From: Bin87 sp965243255
Lineage (GTDB): Bacteria > Chloroflexota > Dehalococcoidia > Lucifugimonadales > UBA3495
NCBI GenBank assembly: GCA_965243255.1
Contig: CBDEUH010000004.1
Span: 1,240,001-1,304,000 of the forward strand
Direction of reading: 5' to 3'
DNA: 64,000 nucleotides
A program made the translations under genes and the position numbers. Positions within the stretch are counted from its first letter, which is position 1. Each line of letters opens with the position of its first letter. Below are positions 1-7,624 of this stretch, one piece after another. A model generated the notes under the pieces. The model made no database searches. It was given only the letters and a program-made list of their open reading frames with translations, and had not been told where the DNA came from.

Positions 1-709
1 TGTGCTTGCAGTTGCGGGCGACCTCGGGGGAGGCGACGACGACGGCGCCGCCGCCGTCGGTGATGACGCAGCAGTCCATGAGGTGGAGGGGGTCGGAGAT
101 GACGCGGGAGTTGACCACGTCCTCGACGGTGATGGGGTCGCGGAAAAGGGCTTCGGGGTTCATGGAGGCGTGGTGGCGCATGGCGACCGACACCTCGGCC
201 AGCTGCTCGGACGTGGTGCCGAACAGGTGCATGTGCCGGCGGGCAATCATGGCGTAGAGGCCGACGGTGGTGAGGCCGTAAATCTCCTCGAAGCTGTCCG
301 GAGATGGGTCCAGGATGGGATGGCCGTAGCGTCCCACGCCGCCGGTGCCCACGGAGACGCCCCCGGAGCGGGCGAGGCTGCTGTAGGTGATGACGGCGCA
401 GTTGATGCGGCCGGCGGCGATGGCGGTGAGGGCGTGGGAGAGGTGGAACTCGAATGAACCGCCGCCGACGGTGGTGTTATCCACGTAGGAGGGGTACATA
501 TTGAGGTAGTCGGCCAGGTTCATGCCGCTGTTGCGGATGCTGCTAGAGGCGGTGAAGAGGCCGTCGACGTCGTCCTTGGTGAGGCCGGCGTCTTGCAGGG
601 CCTTGATGACGCTTTCGCCCTGGATTTGGAGTTCGCTCTTGTCGGGAGCGTAGCGGGTGACGTGCTCGTGGATACCCACGATGGCGGCGGCGCGCCTGAG
701 GTCAACCAT
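1..709 (-). CDS. Thiolase-like / lipid-transfer-type protein (C-terminus outside window)
   Basis: About 236 N-terminal residues are visible; the rest lies beyond the left edge. The start IVGIHE and the run TAIAAGRINCAVITYSS match the thiolase fold of the SCP-x/Ltp type. Where true thiolases carry the nucleophilic Cys, this protein reads TTVGGGSFEF, so no Cys is seen there. Such Cys-less homologues include the Ltp-type retro-aldolases of side-chain degradation, which usually work with a DUF35 partner; a partner could lie just outside the window. The ATG at 709 is preceded by a clear GGAGGTG ribosome site. Family assignment is good; the exact reaction is open. Confidence 0.8.
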   Translation of the reverse strand, partial: MVDLRRAAAIVGIHEHVTRYAPDKSELQIQGESVIKALQDAGLTKDDVDGLFTASSSIRNSGMNLADYLNMYPSYVDNTTVGGGSFEFHLSHALTAIAAGRINCAVITYSSLARSGGVSVGTGGVGRYGHPILDPSPDSFEEIYGLTTVGLYAMIARRHMHLFGTTSEQLAEVSVAMRHHASMNPEALFRDPITVEDVVNSRVISDPLHLMDCCVITDGGGAVVVASPEVARNCKH

Positions 710-784
710 AGGGGTGGCACCTCCGTTAGGGGTTGGCAAGATAGGTTGGCGTATTATGCCACAAACGGAGGCGGGCGAATCGTC

Positions 785-832
785 AGAATCGGGATTTGGG
801 GGATTTCAGGATTTTCAGGATTGGGGGATAGG
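785..832. repeat. AGGATT-type short repeat cluster
   Basis: The segment repeats units of the form GGATTT, CAGGATT and CAGAATC. The same motif family recurs near 3063-3110, 5462-5516 and 9748-9795, always between genes. It looks like a dispersed intergenic repeat; no function can be read from it. Confidence 0.5.
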
Positions 833-833
833 T

Positions 834-1532
834 TCAGGCGTGGAGGTGGAGAGGGTTGGGGAGCCGGACGTGGAAGGTCTCTTCCAGGGCTTTGCGCCAA
901 AGGGGAGATAGGATGATGTAGTCGGGGTTTTTGGACGCGTTGCGGGGCCGGGGATGACAGGGGCAAGGTTGGGGATCGCGGCCGGATTGATACCAGCCGT
1001 GGGGGTCGGTTTTGGCGGCGAAACTGCTGTTATGGAGGCGATAGCGTTGGCGGATTTCAAGGAAATTGGGGAGGGTGGTGATGTCTTGAACGGAAGCGAA
1101 GTAGGGAAGGATGGGTTCGTCGGGTTTGCGGATGGAGCGTCGGCTTTGATGGATAGGCAGGGGTTCGCCGGCGACGATGGCGTTGACGGCTTTGAGGAAG
1201 GAGTTGGTGCGGCGTCGGAGACGAAGGAGGAGGATGCGGTCAGCGTCGGTGGCCGGCTGCGACGAGATGCGACGGGGCAGACGGGTGGCTTCGCGGAAGG
1301 TTTTGAGGTGCCCGTGGCTGAGTTCATCGAAGACGTAGCGTTCGATGGCCCATCGGAGTTGACGAGGGGAGTTGTGCCACGTCTGACGGTGGACGGCCAA
1401 GGCGGTGGCCGCGTGAGAAGCAGCGCGGGCGATGGCCTGGGCGGCCCGGTGATGATCGCGTTGGGCGATGTTGTCCTGGGCGAATTGGAGGTAGCGTGCG
1501 GCTTTGGCCTGGTGGTGACTGACAGTGGCCAT
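834..1532 (-). CDS. Uncharacterised helical protein, 232 aa
   Basis: I do not recognise a family. The first 60 residues are rich in Ala, His and Gln and look like an amphipathic helical bundle (KAARYLQFAQDN, then AAQAIARAASHAATALAV), reminiscent of HEPN-like or tetratricopeptide-like helices. The C-terminus contains YIILSPLWRKALEETF, which looks like a conserved short motif. No signal peptide or membrane segment is visible. The ATG at 1532 sits behind three tandem 18-nt repeats that each carry a Shine-Dalgarno-like AGGAG. It has no operon partner on this strand. The consistent frame and unusual leader support a real gene. Confidence 0.55.
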   Translation of the reverse strand: MATVSHHQAKAARYLQFAQDNIAQRDHHRAAQAIARAASHAATALAVHRQTWHNSPRQLRWAIERYVFDELSHGHLKTFREATRLPRRISSQPATDADRILLLRLRRRTNSFLKAVNAIVAGEPLPIHQSRRSIRKPDEPILPYFASVQDITTLPNFLEIRQRYRLHNSSFAAKTDPHGWYQSGRDPQPCPCHPRPRNASKNPDYIILSPLWRKALEETFHVRLPNPLHLHA

Positions 1533-1534
1533 AG

Positions 1535-1588
1535 GCAGGGGGTTCTCCTTTTGAAGGGGGTACTCCTCTTAGAGGGGGTTCTCCTTTT
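1535..1588 (-). repeat. Three tandem 18-nt repeats, each with a ribosome-binding-site-like core
   Basis: Read on the minus strand, 1588-1571, 1570-1553 and 1552-1535 are three contiguous 18-nt units of the pattern AARAGGAGWACCCCCTNN. Each contains AGGAG, and the last unit ends directly before the ATG at 1532 of the uncharacterised gene. The nearest AAGGAG lies about 12 nt from that ATG. The exact 18-nt period is seen directly; a role in translation is inference. Confidence 0.7.
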
Positions 1589-1904
1589 GGCGGTCAGTCC
1601 AGCCGATTGGTTTTGGTTTGGTGTGGTATCGGGTTCGGGGGGTTCAGGATGTCGGCGCTACGGCCTGGGAGCGGGTGTTGCGAGTTTGATGTCCTAGATT
1701 TGCGCGTGCTAACTGCCGCCGCGATGAGGGATACCAGTCCTCACCGCATCCCTGGCCCGTTTGGGCCGGGGGTAACCGGCGGTTCTCGCGCGGCGGTGTT
1801 GTGACTCCCGCCGTGCCAACTGCACTTAGCCGGGTAAGCGTTGACCGACCGTAGCACAGCAGCGGTGCAGAAATTCCGACGTGCCGTCCTCGCGCAGGAC
1901 AGCG

Positions 1905-2085
1905 CTTAGGCCGTTATTGTCCTGAACCCTGATGAACCCGATATTCGATTGTTACGTCGGGCTGTCGTCCGTGGGCCGGTGCACCGGGCTTTAGGACGGG
2001 AGCCGCCGTTGGGAGTAGCGCAATGCTCCGGCGGGCGTGCTGGTTGCCTGACGTGGGGTAGAGTGTAAAGAACGGATGTACGGTT
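1905..2085 (+). ncRNA. Candidate structured RNA resembling an IscB omegaRNA (HEARO)
   Basis: Several helices are visible in order: CCCGA 1937-1941 with TCGGG 1957-1961; CGTCC 1966-1970 with GGACG 1994-1998, enclosing the palindrome CCGGTGCACCGG at 1976-1987; and CCGCCG 2003-2008 with CGGCGG 2029-2034. These are followed by GGCGTGCTGGTTGCCTGAC and GTGGGGTAGAGTG. From memory this layout and wording resemble the HEARO/omegaRNA that precedes iscB. Directly after it, 2072-2086 reads ATGTACGGTTTGTC, vaguely like a frameshifted iscB start, but no iscB follows. The fold is seen; the family name is recall and not certain. Confidence 0.4.
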
Positions 2086-2114
2086 TGTCAAGGGATTGGG
2101 TGTCATTGATTTTC

Positions 2115-2137
2115 TCCTTCGACAGGTTCGGGATGAG
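2115..2137. repeat. Dispersed TCCTTCGACAGG-type palindromic repeat
   Basis: The sequence TCCTTCGACAGGTTCGGG followed by ATGAG matches, with a few changes, the copy inside pyrF at 10289-10314. It looks like a genome-wide dispersed repeat; here it sits in non-coding DNA upstream of the SDR gene. Confidence 0.5.
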
Positions 2138-2142
2138 GCGCG

Positions 2143-2170
2143 TGGTCAGGATGGACGGAGTGGTTATACT
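2143..2170 (+). promoter_or_regulatory. Possible sigma-70-type promoter for the SDR gene
   Basis: TGGTCA at 2143-2148 and TATACT at 2165-2170 are spaced by 16 nt. The -10 is good and the -35 is only a 4/6 match. The element lies about 60 nt before the SDR start. Confidence 0.4.
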
Positions 2171-2230
2171 GTCCGTGTTGAGTAACGGAGCGGCGACGAT
2201 AACGGACTTGCGGACGGAGGAATAACGGCG

Positions 2231-3040
2231 ATGGCTTTTGCAGGGTTGGATTTGACGGGTCGGAAGGCGTTGGTTACGGGGGCGGCGCGGGGGATTGGCG
2301 CGACGCTGGCGGTGGGTCTGGCGCAGGCCGGCGCGGACGTGGCGGTGTGCGACTTGCCGTCGGAGGAATCGTGGGAAGGGTTGGCGGATACGGTGTGGAA
2401 GATTCGCAACGAGGGACAAGTGGGGCTGGCGGTGAACCTGGACGTGCAGGAGGTGGAGGAAATCAGGCCGACGATTCGGCAGATTGAGCGGGACTTGGGC
2501 GGGCTGGACATCCTGGTGAACAACGCGGGCATCCGGCGGCGGGCGCCGGCGCTGGAGGTTACGGAAGAGGACTGGGACGCGGTGATGGACACCAACCTGA
2601 AGGGGGCGTTCTTCTGCGCGCAGGCGGCGGCGCGTCTGATGATTCCGCAGGGGTATGGGCGCATCATCAACGTGGCGTCGCAGTTCGCGCTGGTGGGAGC
2701 GCCGAACCGGGTGGCGTACTGCGCCAGCAAGGGCGGGGTGCTGAACCTGACGCGGGCACTGGCGCTGGAGTGGGCGCGGCATGGGATTACGGTGAACGCC
2801 ATCGGGCCGGGGCCGACGCTGACGCCGGGGGTGCTGGAGGCGGAGGAACTGGAGGCGGCCTTCGCCGACGCGGGGAGAGCCGGGTTGAGCCGGGAGGAGG
2901 AGCTGCAGGTGAAGATGCCGTTGGGTCGGCGGATGGACGCCGAGGAACTGGTGGGGGCGACGATATACCTGGCAAGCGAGTCGGCGGGGGCGACGACGGG
3001 GCAGATGCTGGTGGTGGATGGCGGATGGACGGCGATGTAG
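2231..3040 (+). CDS. Short-chain dehydrogenase/reductase (SDR), classical type
   Basis: A 269-residue cytosolic NAD(P)-dependent alcohol/ketone oxidoreductase. The cofactor motif TGAARGIG is at residues 16-23, NNAG at 97-100, and the catalytic Ser150, Tyr163 and Lys167 (YCASK) are all present. Asp41 after the second strand suggests NAD rather than NADP. Overall it resembles gluconate 5-dehydrogenase and 2-deoxygluconate dehydrogenase-type SDRs, but the substrate cannot be read from sequence. The ATG at 2231 follows the purine-rich GGAGGAATAACGGCG. The LLM oxidoreductase gene follows about 130 bp downstream across a repeat. Confidence 0.9.
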   Translation: MAFAGLDLTGRKALVTGAARGIGATLAVGLAQAGADVAVCDLPSEESWEGLADTVWKIRNEGQVGLAVNLDVQEVEEIRPTIRQIERDLGGLDILVNNAGIRRRAPALEVTEEDWDAVMDTNLKGAFFCAQAAARLMIPQGYGRIINVASQFALVGAPNRVAYCASKGGVLNLTRALALEWARHGITVNAIGPGPTLTPGVLEAEELEAAFADAGRAGLSREEELQVKMPLGRRMDAEELVGATIYLASESAGATTGQMLVVDGGWTAM

Positions 3041-3062
3041 AATTGGCGCATCCTATACGGGG

Positions 3063-3152
3063 TTGTAAGAATCAGGATTCACGGGATTACAAGATTTGCA
3101 GGATGGTTGGTGACAGGGATATTGGATTCCGGCTTTCGCCGGAATGACGGTT
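3063..3152. repeat. Intergenic repeat with hairpin ATTCCGGC-TTTC-GCCGGAAT
   Basis: AGGATTCACGGGATTAC-type units are followed by a perfect 8-bp inverted repeat at 3126-3133 and 3138-3145 with a TTTC loop. Such hairpins are common dispersed bacterial repeats. It could also slow transcription between the SDR and LLM genes, but no T-tract follows, so I do not call a terminator. Confidence 0.55.
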
Positions 3153-3171
3153 GAACTTGGAGGCGTGAGTT

Positions 3172-4299
3172 ATGAAGTTTGGAATGTTTTATGAGTTGCA
3201 GATGCCGCGTCCGTGGACGGACACGGCGGAATACGACACGCTGTGGGACGCGGTGCGGCAGGTGCAGTTTGCCGAGGAGATGGGGTTTGAACGGGTCTGG
3301 CTGGTGGAGCATCACTTCCTGACCGAGTTTGCGCACTCGTCGGCGCCGGAGGTGATGCTGGCGGTGATGGCACAGCACACCAAGAAGATGCGGCTGGGGT
3401 TCGGCGTGGTATTGGCGCCGGTGCATCATCCACTGCACGTGGCGGCGCGGGCGTCCACGCTGGACATCCTGAGCGACGGGCGGGTGGACGTTGGCGTCGG
3501 GCGGACGAAAGGGCCGTATCAGCTGACGCCTTTCGGGACGGACGTGGCGCAGACGCAGAGCATGATGGTAGAGACGCTGGAGTGTCTGCCGCGAATGTGG
3601 TGCGACGAGGTGTTCAGCCACGACGGGGAGAACTGGACGATACCGCCGCGGGAAGTGATACCGCGTCCGCTGCAGAAGCCGCATCCGCCGCTGTGGATGG
3701 CGTGCACACAGGAGGATACCTTCCGGCTGGCGGGACAGCTGGGCGTCGGGTGCCTGGTGAATACGCTGGGCGGGACAGACAAGACGCGGGGGCTGGTGAA
3801 CGCTTACTTCGAGTCCATCGAGAAGGCCAATCCGGTGGGTCGGTTCGTGAACCGGCAGGTGGTGGCGTCAACGATTGGGTTCTGCGACGAGGACGACGCC
3901 AAGGCGCGGGAGAAGGGCGCGGAAGTGGCGGCGTGGTACCTGGAGCAGAGCCGTCAGCGGTTCGTGCTGGAGTGGGCCGGCGTGGACGCGGGCGCGGTGC
4001 CGGAGGAGTACCAGTTTTACGTGCAGGGCGGAGCGCGTGGCGGCGGGCCGGTGAAGCCGTCGGAGGACCCGCAGCAACAGAAGCCGCCGACGGCGGAGGA
4101 GCTGCTGGCCGGGGGCGGGTATTGCGTGGGCGATCCGGACGCGTGCATCCGGGTGATCGAGGAGTTTGAGGCGATGGGGGTGGATGAGATCATGCCCATC
4201 TTCCAGGCGGGGCATGCGACGAATGAAGAAGTGATGAACTCCATCCGGCTGTTCGGGGAGTACGTGATACCGCACTTTCGGGCGAAAGAGGGCCGATAG
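3172..4299 (+). CDS. LLM-class (luciferase-like) flavin-dependent oxidoreductase, 375 aa
   Basis: The start KFGMFYELQMPRPW and the segment VQFAEEMGFERVWLVEHHF are typical of the bacterial luciferase-like TIM-barrel family, which uses FMN or F420. VEHHF is the usual substrate-pocket motif, and GRVDVGVGRTKGP matches the conserved flavin-phosphate region. Length fits the family. A loop near residues 285-310 is rich in Gly, Pro and Gln. The natural substrate is unknown; these proteins usually act as monooxygenases on small organic compounds. It is followed after 16 bp by the DUF362 gene, so the two are probably cotranscribed. Confidence 0.88.
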   Translation: MKFGMFYELQMPRPWTDTAEYDTLWDAVRQVQFAEEMGFERVWLVEHHFLTEFAHSSAPEVMLAVMAQHTKKMRLGFGVVLAPVHHPLHVAARASTLDILSDGRVDVGVGRTKGPYQLTPFGTDVAQTQSMMVETLECLPRMWCDEVFSHDGENWTIPPREVIPRPLQKPHPPLWMACTQEDTFRLAGQLGVGCLVNTLGGTDKTRGLVNAYFESIEKANPVGRFVNRQVVASTIGFCDEDDAKAREKGAEVAAWYLEQSRQRFVLEWAGVDAGAVPEEYQFYVQGGARGGGPVKPSEDPQQQKPPTAEELLAGGGYCVGDPDACIRVIEEFEAMGVDEIMPIFQAGHATNEEVMNSIRLFGEYVIPHFRAKEGR

Positions 4300-4315
4300 G
4301 TTCCAGGAGACATTG

Positions 4316-5461
4316 ATGACTACTGCGGAGCAATTGGGCACAGCGCCGGAGCAGGCGGGTCAGCGGCGGGTAGGGTCGCCGGTGGTGGCCGTGGTGGCGA
4401 CGACGCCGGAGACGGTGCTGGCGGACGTGGAGCGGGCGATGCGGCTGGCCGGGGCCGAGCAGGTATTGTCGGCGGACGTGGAGACGCTGCTGAAGATCAA
4501 CATCTCGTGGCAGCACTGGTATCCGGGGTGCTCGACGACGCCGTGGCAGCTGGAGGGGGCCATCTGCGCGTTGCGGAACATGGGGCATCGCAACGAGGGG
4601 CTGATTGCGGCGCACAACGGGACGGTGGTGGTGGACTCGTTTGAGGGCGAGGCGAACAACAAGCACAAGCCGGTGCAGGACAAGTACGGGCTGCGGACGG
4701 TGCATCTGGACACGCCGCCGGAGCCGTGGGTGCGGTACGAGCCGAAAGCGGAGATGATGGTGCTGCACGACATCTATCCGGAGGGGATTGAGATACCGCA
4801 GCTGTTCGCGGGCAAGAACATCGTGCATCTGCCGACGATGAAGACGCACGTGTTCACGACGATGACCGGGGCGATGAAGAACGCGTTTGGGGGGTTGCTG
4901 CATCGCAAGCGGCACTGGACGCACTCGGTGATTCACGAGACGCTGGTGGATTTGCTGGCGATACAGCAGGAGATACATCCGGGGATATTTGCGGTTACGG
5001 ACGGGACGTTCGCCGGCGACGGGCCGGGTCCGCGGGCGATGCGGTGGCACGTGAAGAATCGGATTGTGGCGGGGGCCGACCAGGTGGCGGTGGACGCAGT
5101 GGTGGCGTCGATGATGGGTTTTGATCCGCTGTCGCTGCGGTTCATCCGGCTGGCGCACGAGCGCGGGCTGGGCGTGGGCGATATGCGGGACATCGAAGTG
5201 GTGGGCGACGAGCCGGACATCAGCCGGGTGAACTGGGGGTTCGCCGACAACGAGAACACGTTCGCCAGCCGGGGGCAGAAGATGATCTACTGGGGGCCGT
5301 TGAAGCCTCTGGAGAACGCGCTGCTGCGGTCGCCGTTGGCCGGGTGGGCCTATGCGGCGAGCAACCTGTACCACAACGGGTACTGGCTGAACACGATCGG
5401 CAAGGGTCGGGTGCGGAAGGCGCTGCGGACGGAGTGGGGGCGGTTGTGGGAGTCGTACTAG
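4316..5461 (+). CDS. DUF362 domain-containing protein
   Basis: About 381 residues. The segments LLKINISWQHWYPGCST and HLPTMKTHVFTTMTGAMKN match the DUF362 family. No CxxCxxC ferredoxin motif is visible, so this is the form without an iron-sulfur domain. The family has no firmly assigned reaction. I chose the ATG at 4316 because AGGAGA lies 5 nt upstream; an in-frame TTG at 4313 is possible. It probably shares a transcript with the LLM oxidoreductase in front of it. Confidence 0.8.
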   Translation: MTTAEQLGTAPEQAGQRRVGSPVVAVVATTPETVLADVERAMRLAGAEQVLSADVETLLKINISWQHWYPGCSTTPWQLEGAICALRNMGHRNEGLIAAHNGTVVVDSFEGEANNKHKPVQDKYGLRTVHLDTPPEPWVRYEPKAEMMVLHDIYPEGIEIPQLFAGKNIVHLPTMKTHVFTTMTGAMKNAFGGLLHRKRHWTHSVIHETLVDLLAIQQEIHPGIFAVTDGTFAGDGPGPRAMRWHVKNRIVAGADQVAVDAVVASMMGFDPLSLRFIRLAHERGLGVGDMRDIEVVGDEPDISRVNWGFADNENTFASRGQKMIYWGPLKPLENALLRSPLAGWAYAASNLYHNGYWLNTIGKGRVRKALRTEWGRLWESY

Positions 5462-5516
5462 GATTGGGATTGTCAGAATCAGGATTTTCAGGATTTTGGG
5501 ATTGGCAGGATTGAGA
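5462..5516. repeat. AGGATT-type short repeat cluster
   Basis: Units such as CAGAATCAGGATTTTCAGGA repeat between the DUF362 gene and the ATPase gene, related to the clusters near 785 and 3063. The cluster marks the left border of the Septu-like pair. Confidence 0.5.
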
Positions 5517-5551
5517 AGCGGTTGGTGGTAAGATGGAAGGGAGGGTTTGAG

Positions 5552-6943
5552 ATGCACCTGACTAGGATGCGGCTCGGCGGTATCCCGCCGTTGGATGAGC
5601 AGTTGGAATTCAGGCTTGACGAACGCGTGAACGTGTTCATTGGGCCGAATGCGTCCGGGAAAAGTCGGTTATTGTCCGAGATCGACAGCTTCTTCAACGA
5701 AACGGCGACCTATCGCCAACGTCCAATGACCCCGGAACAGATTGACCTACGTTTTTGTATCGTTGAAGAGGCAGATTACTTTGACGATTGGACGAGAGGA
5801 AAAAACGTACTTTGCGCCGATCCCCCGTTTGCCGACGCGTACTTTTTCAACCGCCGTAGCGGAACTCCCCCAGTGGTTTACATAGGCCCTACAAGAATTG
5901 GATTACCGCGAATATCTGAACTGGATCCGCCTCATACCTATGGGTCGACCGTAGAAGAGATCTTGTCCGGTTCCTTCAGCGGAAGTAGGCTGAAAGCCGC
6001 GATTGATTTGCTCTATCACAAGACACAAATGATGTACGAGCATGAACGCCAGGATGATCAGCCAACCGATGAACGTAGAGCTTGGAATTTCCTTTACGTG
6101 GATAATGTGGCTTACTCGTGCGCTCAGTCCATTTGTGGGGAACTCTTGACTGTACCTAGGGCCCTCAATTATCCAACCGGGTTGGATATCGAATATCTCG
6201 CAGATCAACCGATGGCAGATCTTCAAAACATATCCATAAATCGGATGCTGGGGGTTACTACCAGCGATACCCCAAAATTTGACCACATTAGGCCCGAAGA
6301 GCGGCCTATTAGCTTGCAAGGCGCTGCGTCCCAGCGAATTTACCTAGGCGATCTGAGCTCAGGATCTCAGTCAACAGTTCTTTGGGTACTATGGCTGGCG
6401 TTCAAAATGCTCAATCGTTATGAATTTGCCGAAGGGTGGGAGAAGCAGCCAGCGATTTTGCTGATTGATGAGATTGAGAATCACTTGCATCCTACGTGGC
6501 AGCGGCGGGTGATTCCGGCGTTGTTGGAGCATTTTCCGGGGTTGCAGATTTTTGCTACTACGCACTCGCCGTTTGTGGTGGCCGGGTTGAAAGCTGGGCA
6601 GGTGCATATGCTGAAGCGGGATGCGGATGGGGTGGTTACGGCGAGCACGAATGAGCAGGACATAATCGGTTGGACGACGGATGAGATTTTGCGGACGTTT
6701 ATGGGAGTGGACGAGCCGACGGACCAGCTGACCATTGATCGGGCGGGGCGGCTGCGGGAGTTGCGAGGGAAGGATGCGCTGACGGACGAGGAAACGGCGG
6801 AGATGGAGGAGTTGCGGCGTCGGGTGAACGAAGACTTTATCTCCAGCAGCACTCCGCTGGAGGCGCAGCGGGAACGGTATGGGGACATGATGTTGGAGTT
6901 CCTGCGCTCACGGCAGTCGGAATTGTCGCAGGACGGTAACTAG
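5552..6943 (+). CDS. ptuA: AAA/ABC-type ATPase of a Septu-like defence system (PtuA-like)
   Basis: 463 residues. The Walker A motif GPNASGKS is at 31-38, Walker B LLIDEIENHLHP at about 302-313, and the switch ATTHSP at about 334-339. This architecture is that of the OLD/PtuA-type ATPases which sense or load a partner nuclease. The next gene, 5 bp downstream, encodes an HNH nuclease, the defining Septu pair. The ATG at 5552 is chosen because AAGGGAGGG lies just upstream. The first two thirds of the gene use more A/T-ending codons than the neighbours, while the last third returns to the local G-rich style, which hints at transfer or recombination. Subtype is not assigned. Confidence 0.82.
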   Translation: MHLTRMRLGGIPPLDEQLEFRLDERVNVFIGPNASGKSRLLSEIDSFFNETATYRQRPMTPEQIDLRFCIVEEADYFDDWTRGKNVLCADPPFADAYFFNRRSGTPPVVYIGPTRIGLPRISELDPPHTYGSTVEEILSGSFSGSRLKAAIDLLYHKTQMMYEHERQDDQPTDERRAWNFLYVDNVAYSCAQSICGELLTVPRALNYPTGLDIEYLADQPMADLQNISINRMLGVTTSDTPKFDHIRPEERPISLQGAASQRIYLGDLSSGSQSTVLWVLWLAFKMLNRYEFAEGWEKQPAILLIDEIENHLHPTWQRRVIPALLEHFPGLQIFATTHSPFVVAGLKAGQVHMLKRDADGVVTASTNEQDIIGWTTDEILRTFMGVDEPTDQLTIDRAGRLRELRGKDALTDEETAEMEELRRRVNEDFISSSTPLEAQRERYGDMMLEFLRSRQSELSQDGN

Positions 6944-6948
6944 CGTCG

Positions 6949-7623
6949 ATGCGGTGGATTGACCGGGGGCCGCAGCCGAGCGAGGTGGATGGATACGCTC
7001 GGCAGTTTACGCAGGGGTGGGTCGATTATTTCCGGCATGAGCAGGGTGGTCGGCCTAACGATTCGTATTGGCGGGAGTTTCGGGCGGCGTTAGGGAACCG
7101 CTCCGGCAGTACCTGTTGGTACTGCGAGCGGCGGTGTGAAGGGGCGCCGGAAGCGGGCGGACGCGCGGCTACGGTTGACCATTTCAGGCCACGGTCCCGG
7201 TTTCCGGAGCTGGCATACGAATGGACGAACTGGATTTTTAGTTGCTATCGGTGCAATAGCGAAAACAAGGTGGATAAGTGGCCGGCATTGGGCTACGTGG
7301 ACCCTAGCGCGGCTGACATGAGGGAACGACCGGACCGATATTTTGACTACGATGCGCTGACGGGCGAGATAGTTCCGCATCCCAGTCTGGCGGGTGATGA
7401 TAAGCGAAGAGCCGAGGGCACTATCAACGATTTGGGGTTGAATCAGTTGGACGTGCGGTTTTATCGGCTGGACTGGACGCGGCGGTTTATGGAAGACTGG
7501 CTTGCGCTGCCGGACAACGACAGGCAGGCATTTTTGGATTTCTCCACACAGGCGGGGTTTGAGTATGCCGGATCCACGCTGATGATGGTTCGGCAACTGC
7601 TGGATGAGGGTAGAGAAAGGTAA
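6949..7623 (+). CDS. ptuB: HNH endonuclease of a Septu-like system (PtuB-like)
   Basis: 224 residues. A zinc-type HNH core is visible: TCWYCERRC with Cys56 and Cys59, VDHFRP with Asp77-His78, and FSCYRCNSENK with Cys99, Cys102 and Asn103. This spacing matches the PtuB/TIGR02646-like HNH family paired with ATPases in Septu and some retron systems. The start lies 5 bp after the ATPase stop, so the two are cotranscribed. The expected role is cleavage of phage or other target nucleic acid once the ATPase complex is triggered. No reverse transcriptase or retron RNA is seen nearby. Confidence 0.82.
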   Translation: MRWIDRGPQPSEVDGYARQFTQGWVDYFRHEQGGRPNDSYWREFRAALGNRSGSTCWYCERRCEGAPEAGGRAATVDHFRPRSRFPELAYEWTNWIFSCYRCNSENKVDKWPALGYVDPSAADMRERPDRYFDYDALTGEIVPHPSLAGDDKRRAEGTINDLGLNQLDVRFYRLDWTRRFMEDWLALPDNDRQAFLDFSTQAGFEYAGSTLMMVRQLLDEGRER

Positions 7624-7624
7624 T

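Larger units (their letters stand above)
1589..2230. other. Long non-coding region with a candidate structured RNA
   Basis: No convincing protein frame was found on either strand across about 640 bases. The part from roughly 1905 to 2085 is rich in self-complementary segments and is listed separately as a candidate ncRNA. A short repeat of the TCCTTCGACAGG type lies at 2115-2137, and a possible promoter for the following SDR gene at 2143-2170. Confidence 0.6.

Noticed and set aside
3126..3145. Terminator after the SDR gene
   Set aside because: The hairpin has no T-tract on either side and matches a common dispersed repeat.
6949..7623. Retron system (HNH plus ATPase also occur in retrons)
   Set aside because: No reverse transcriptase or msr/msd region is present on either side, so plain Septu fits better.
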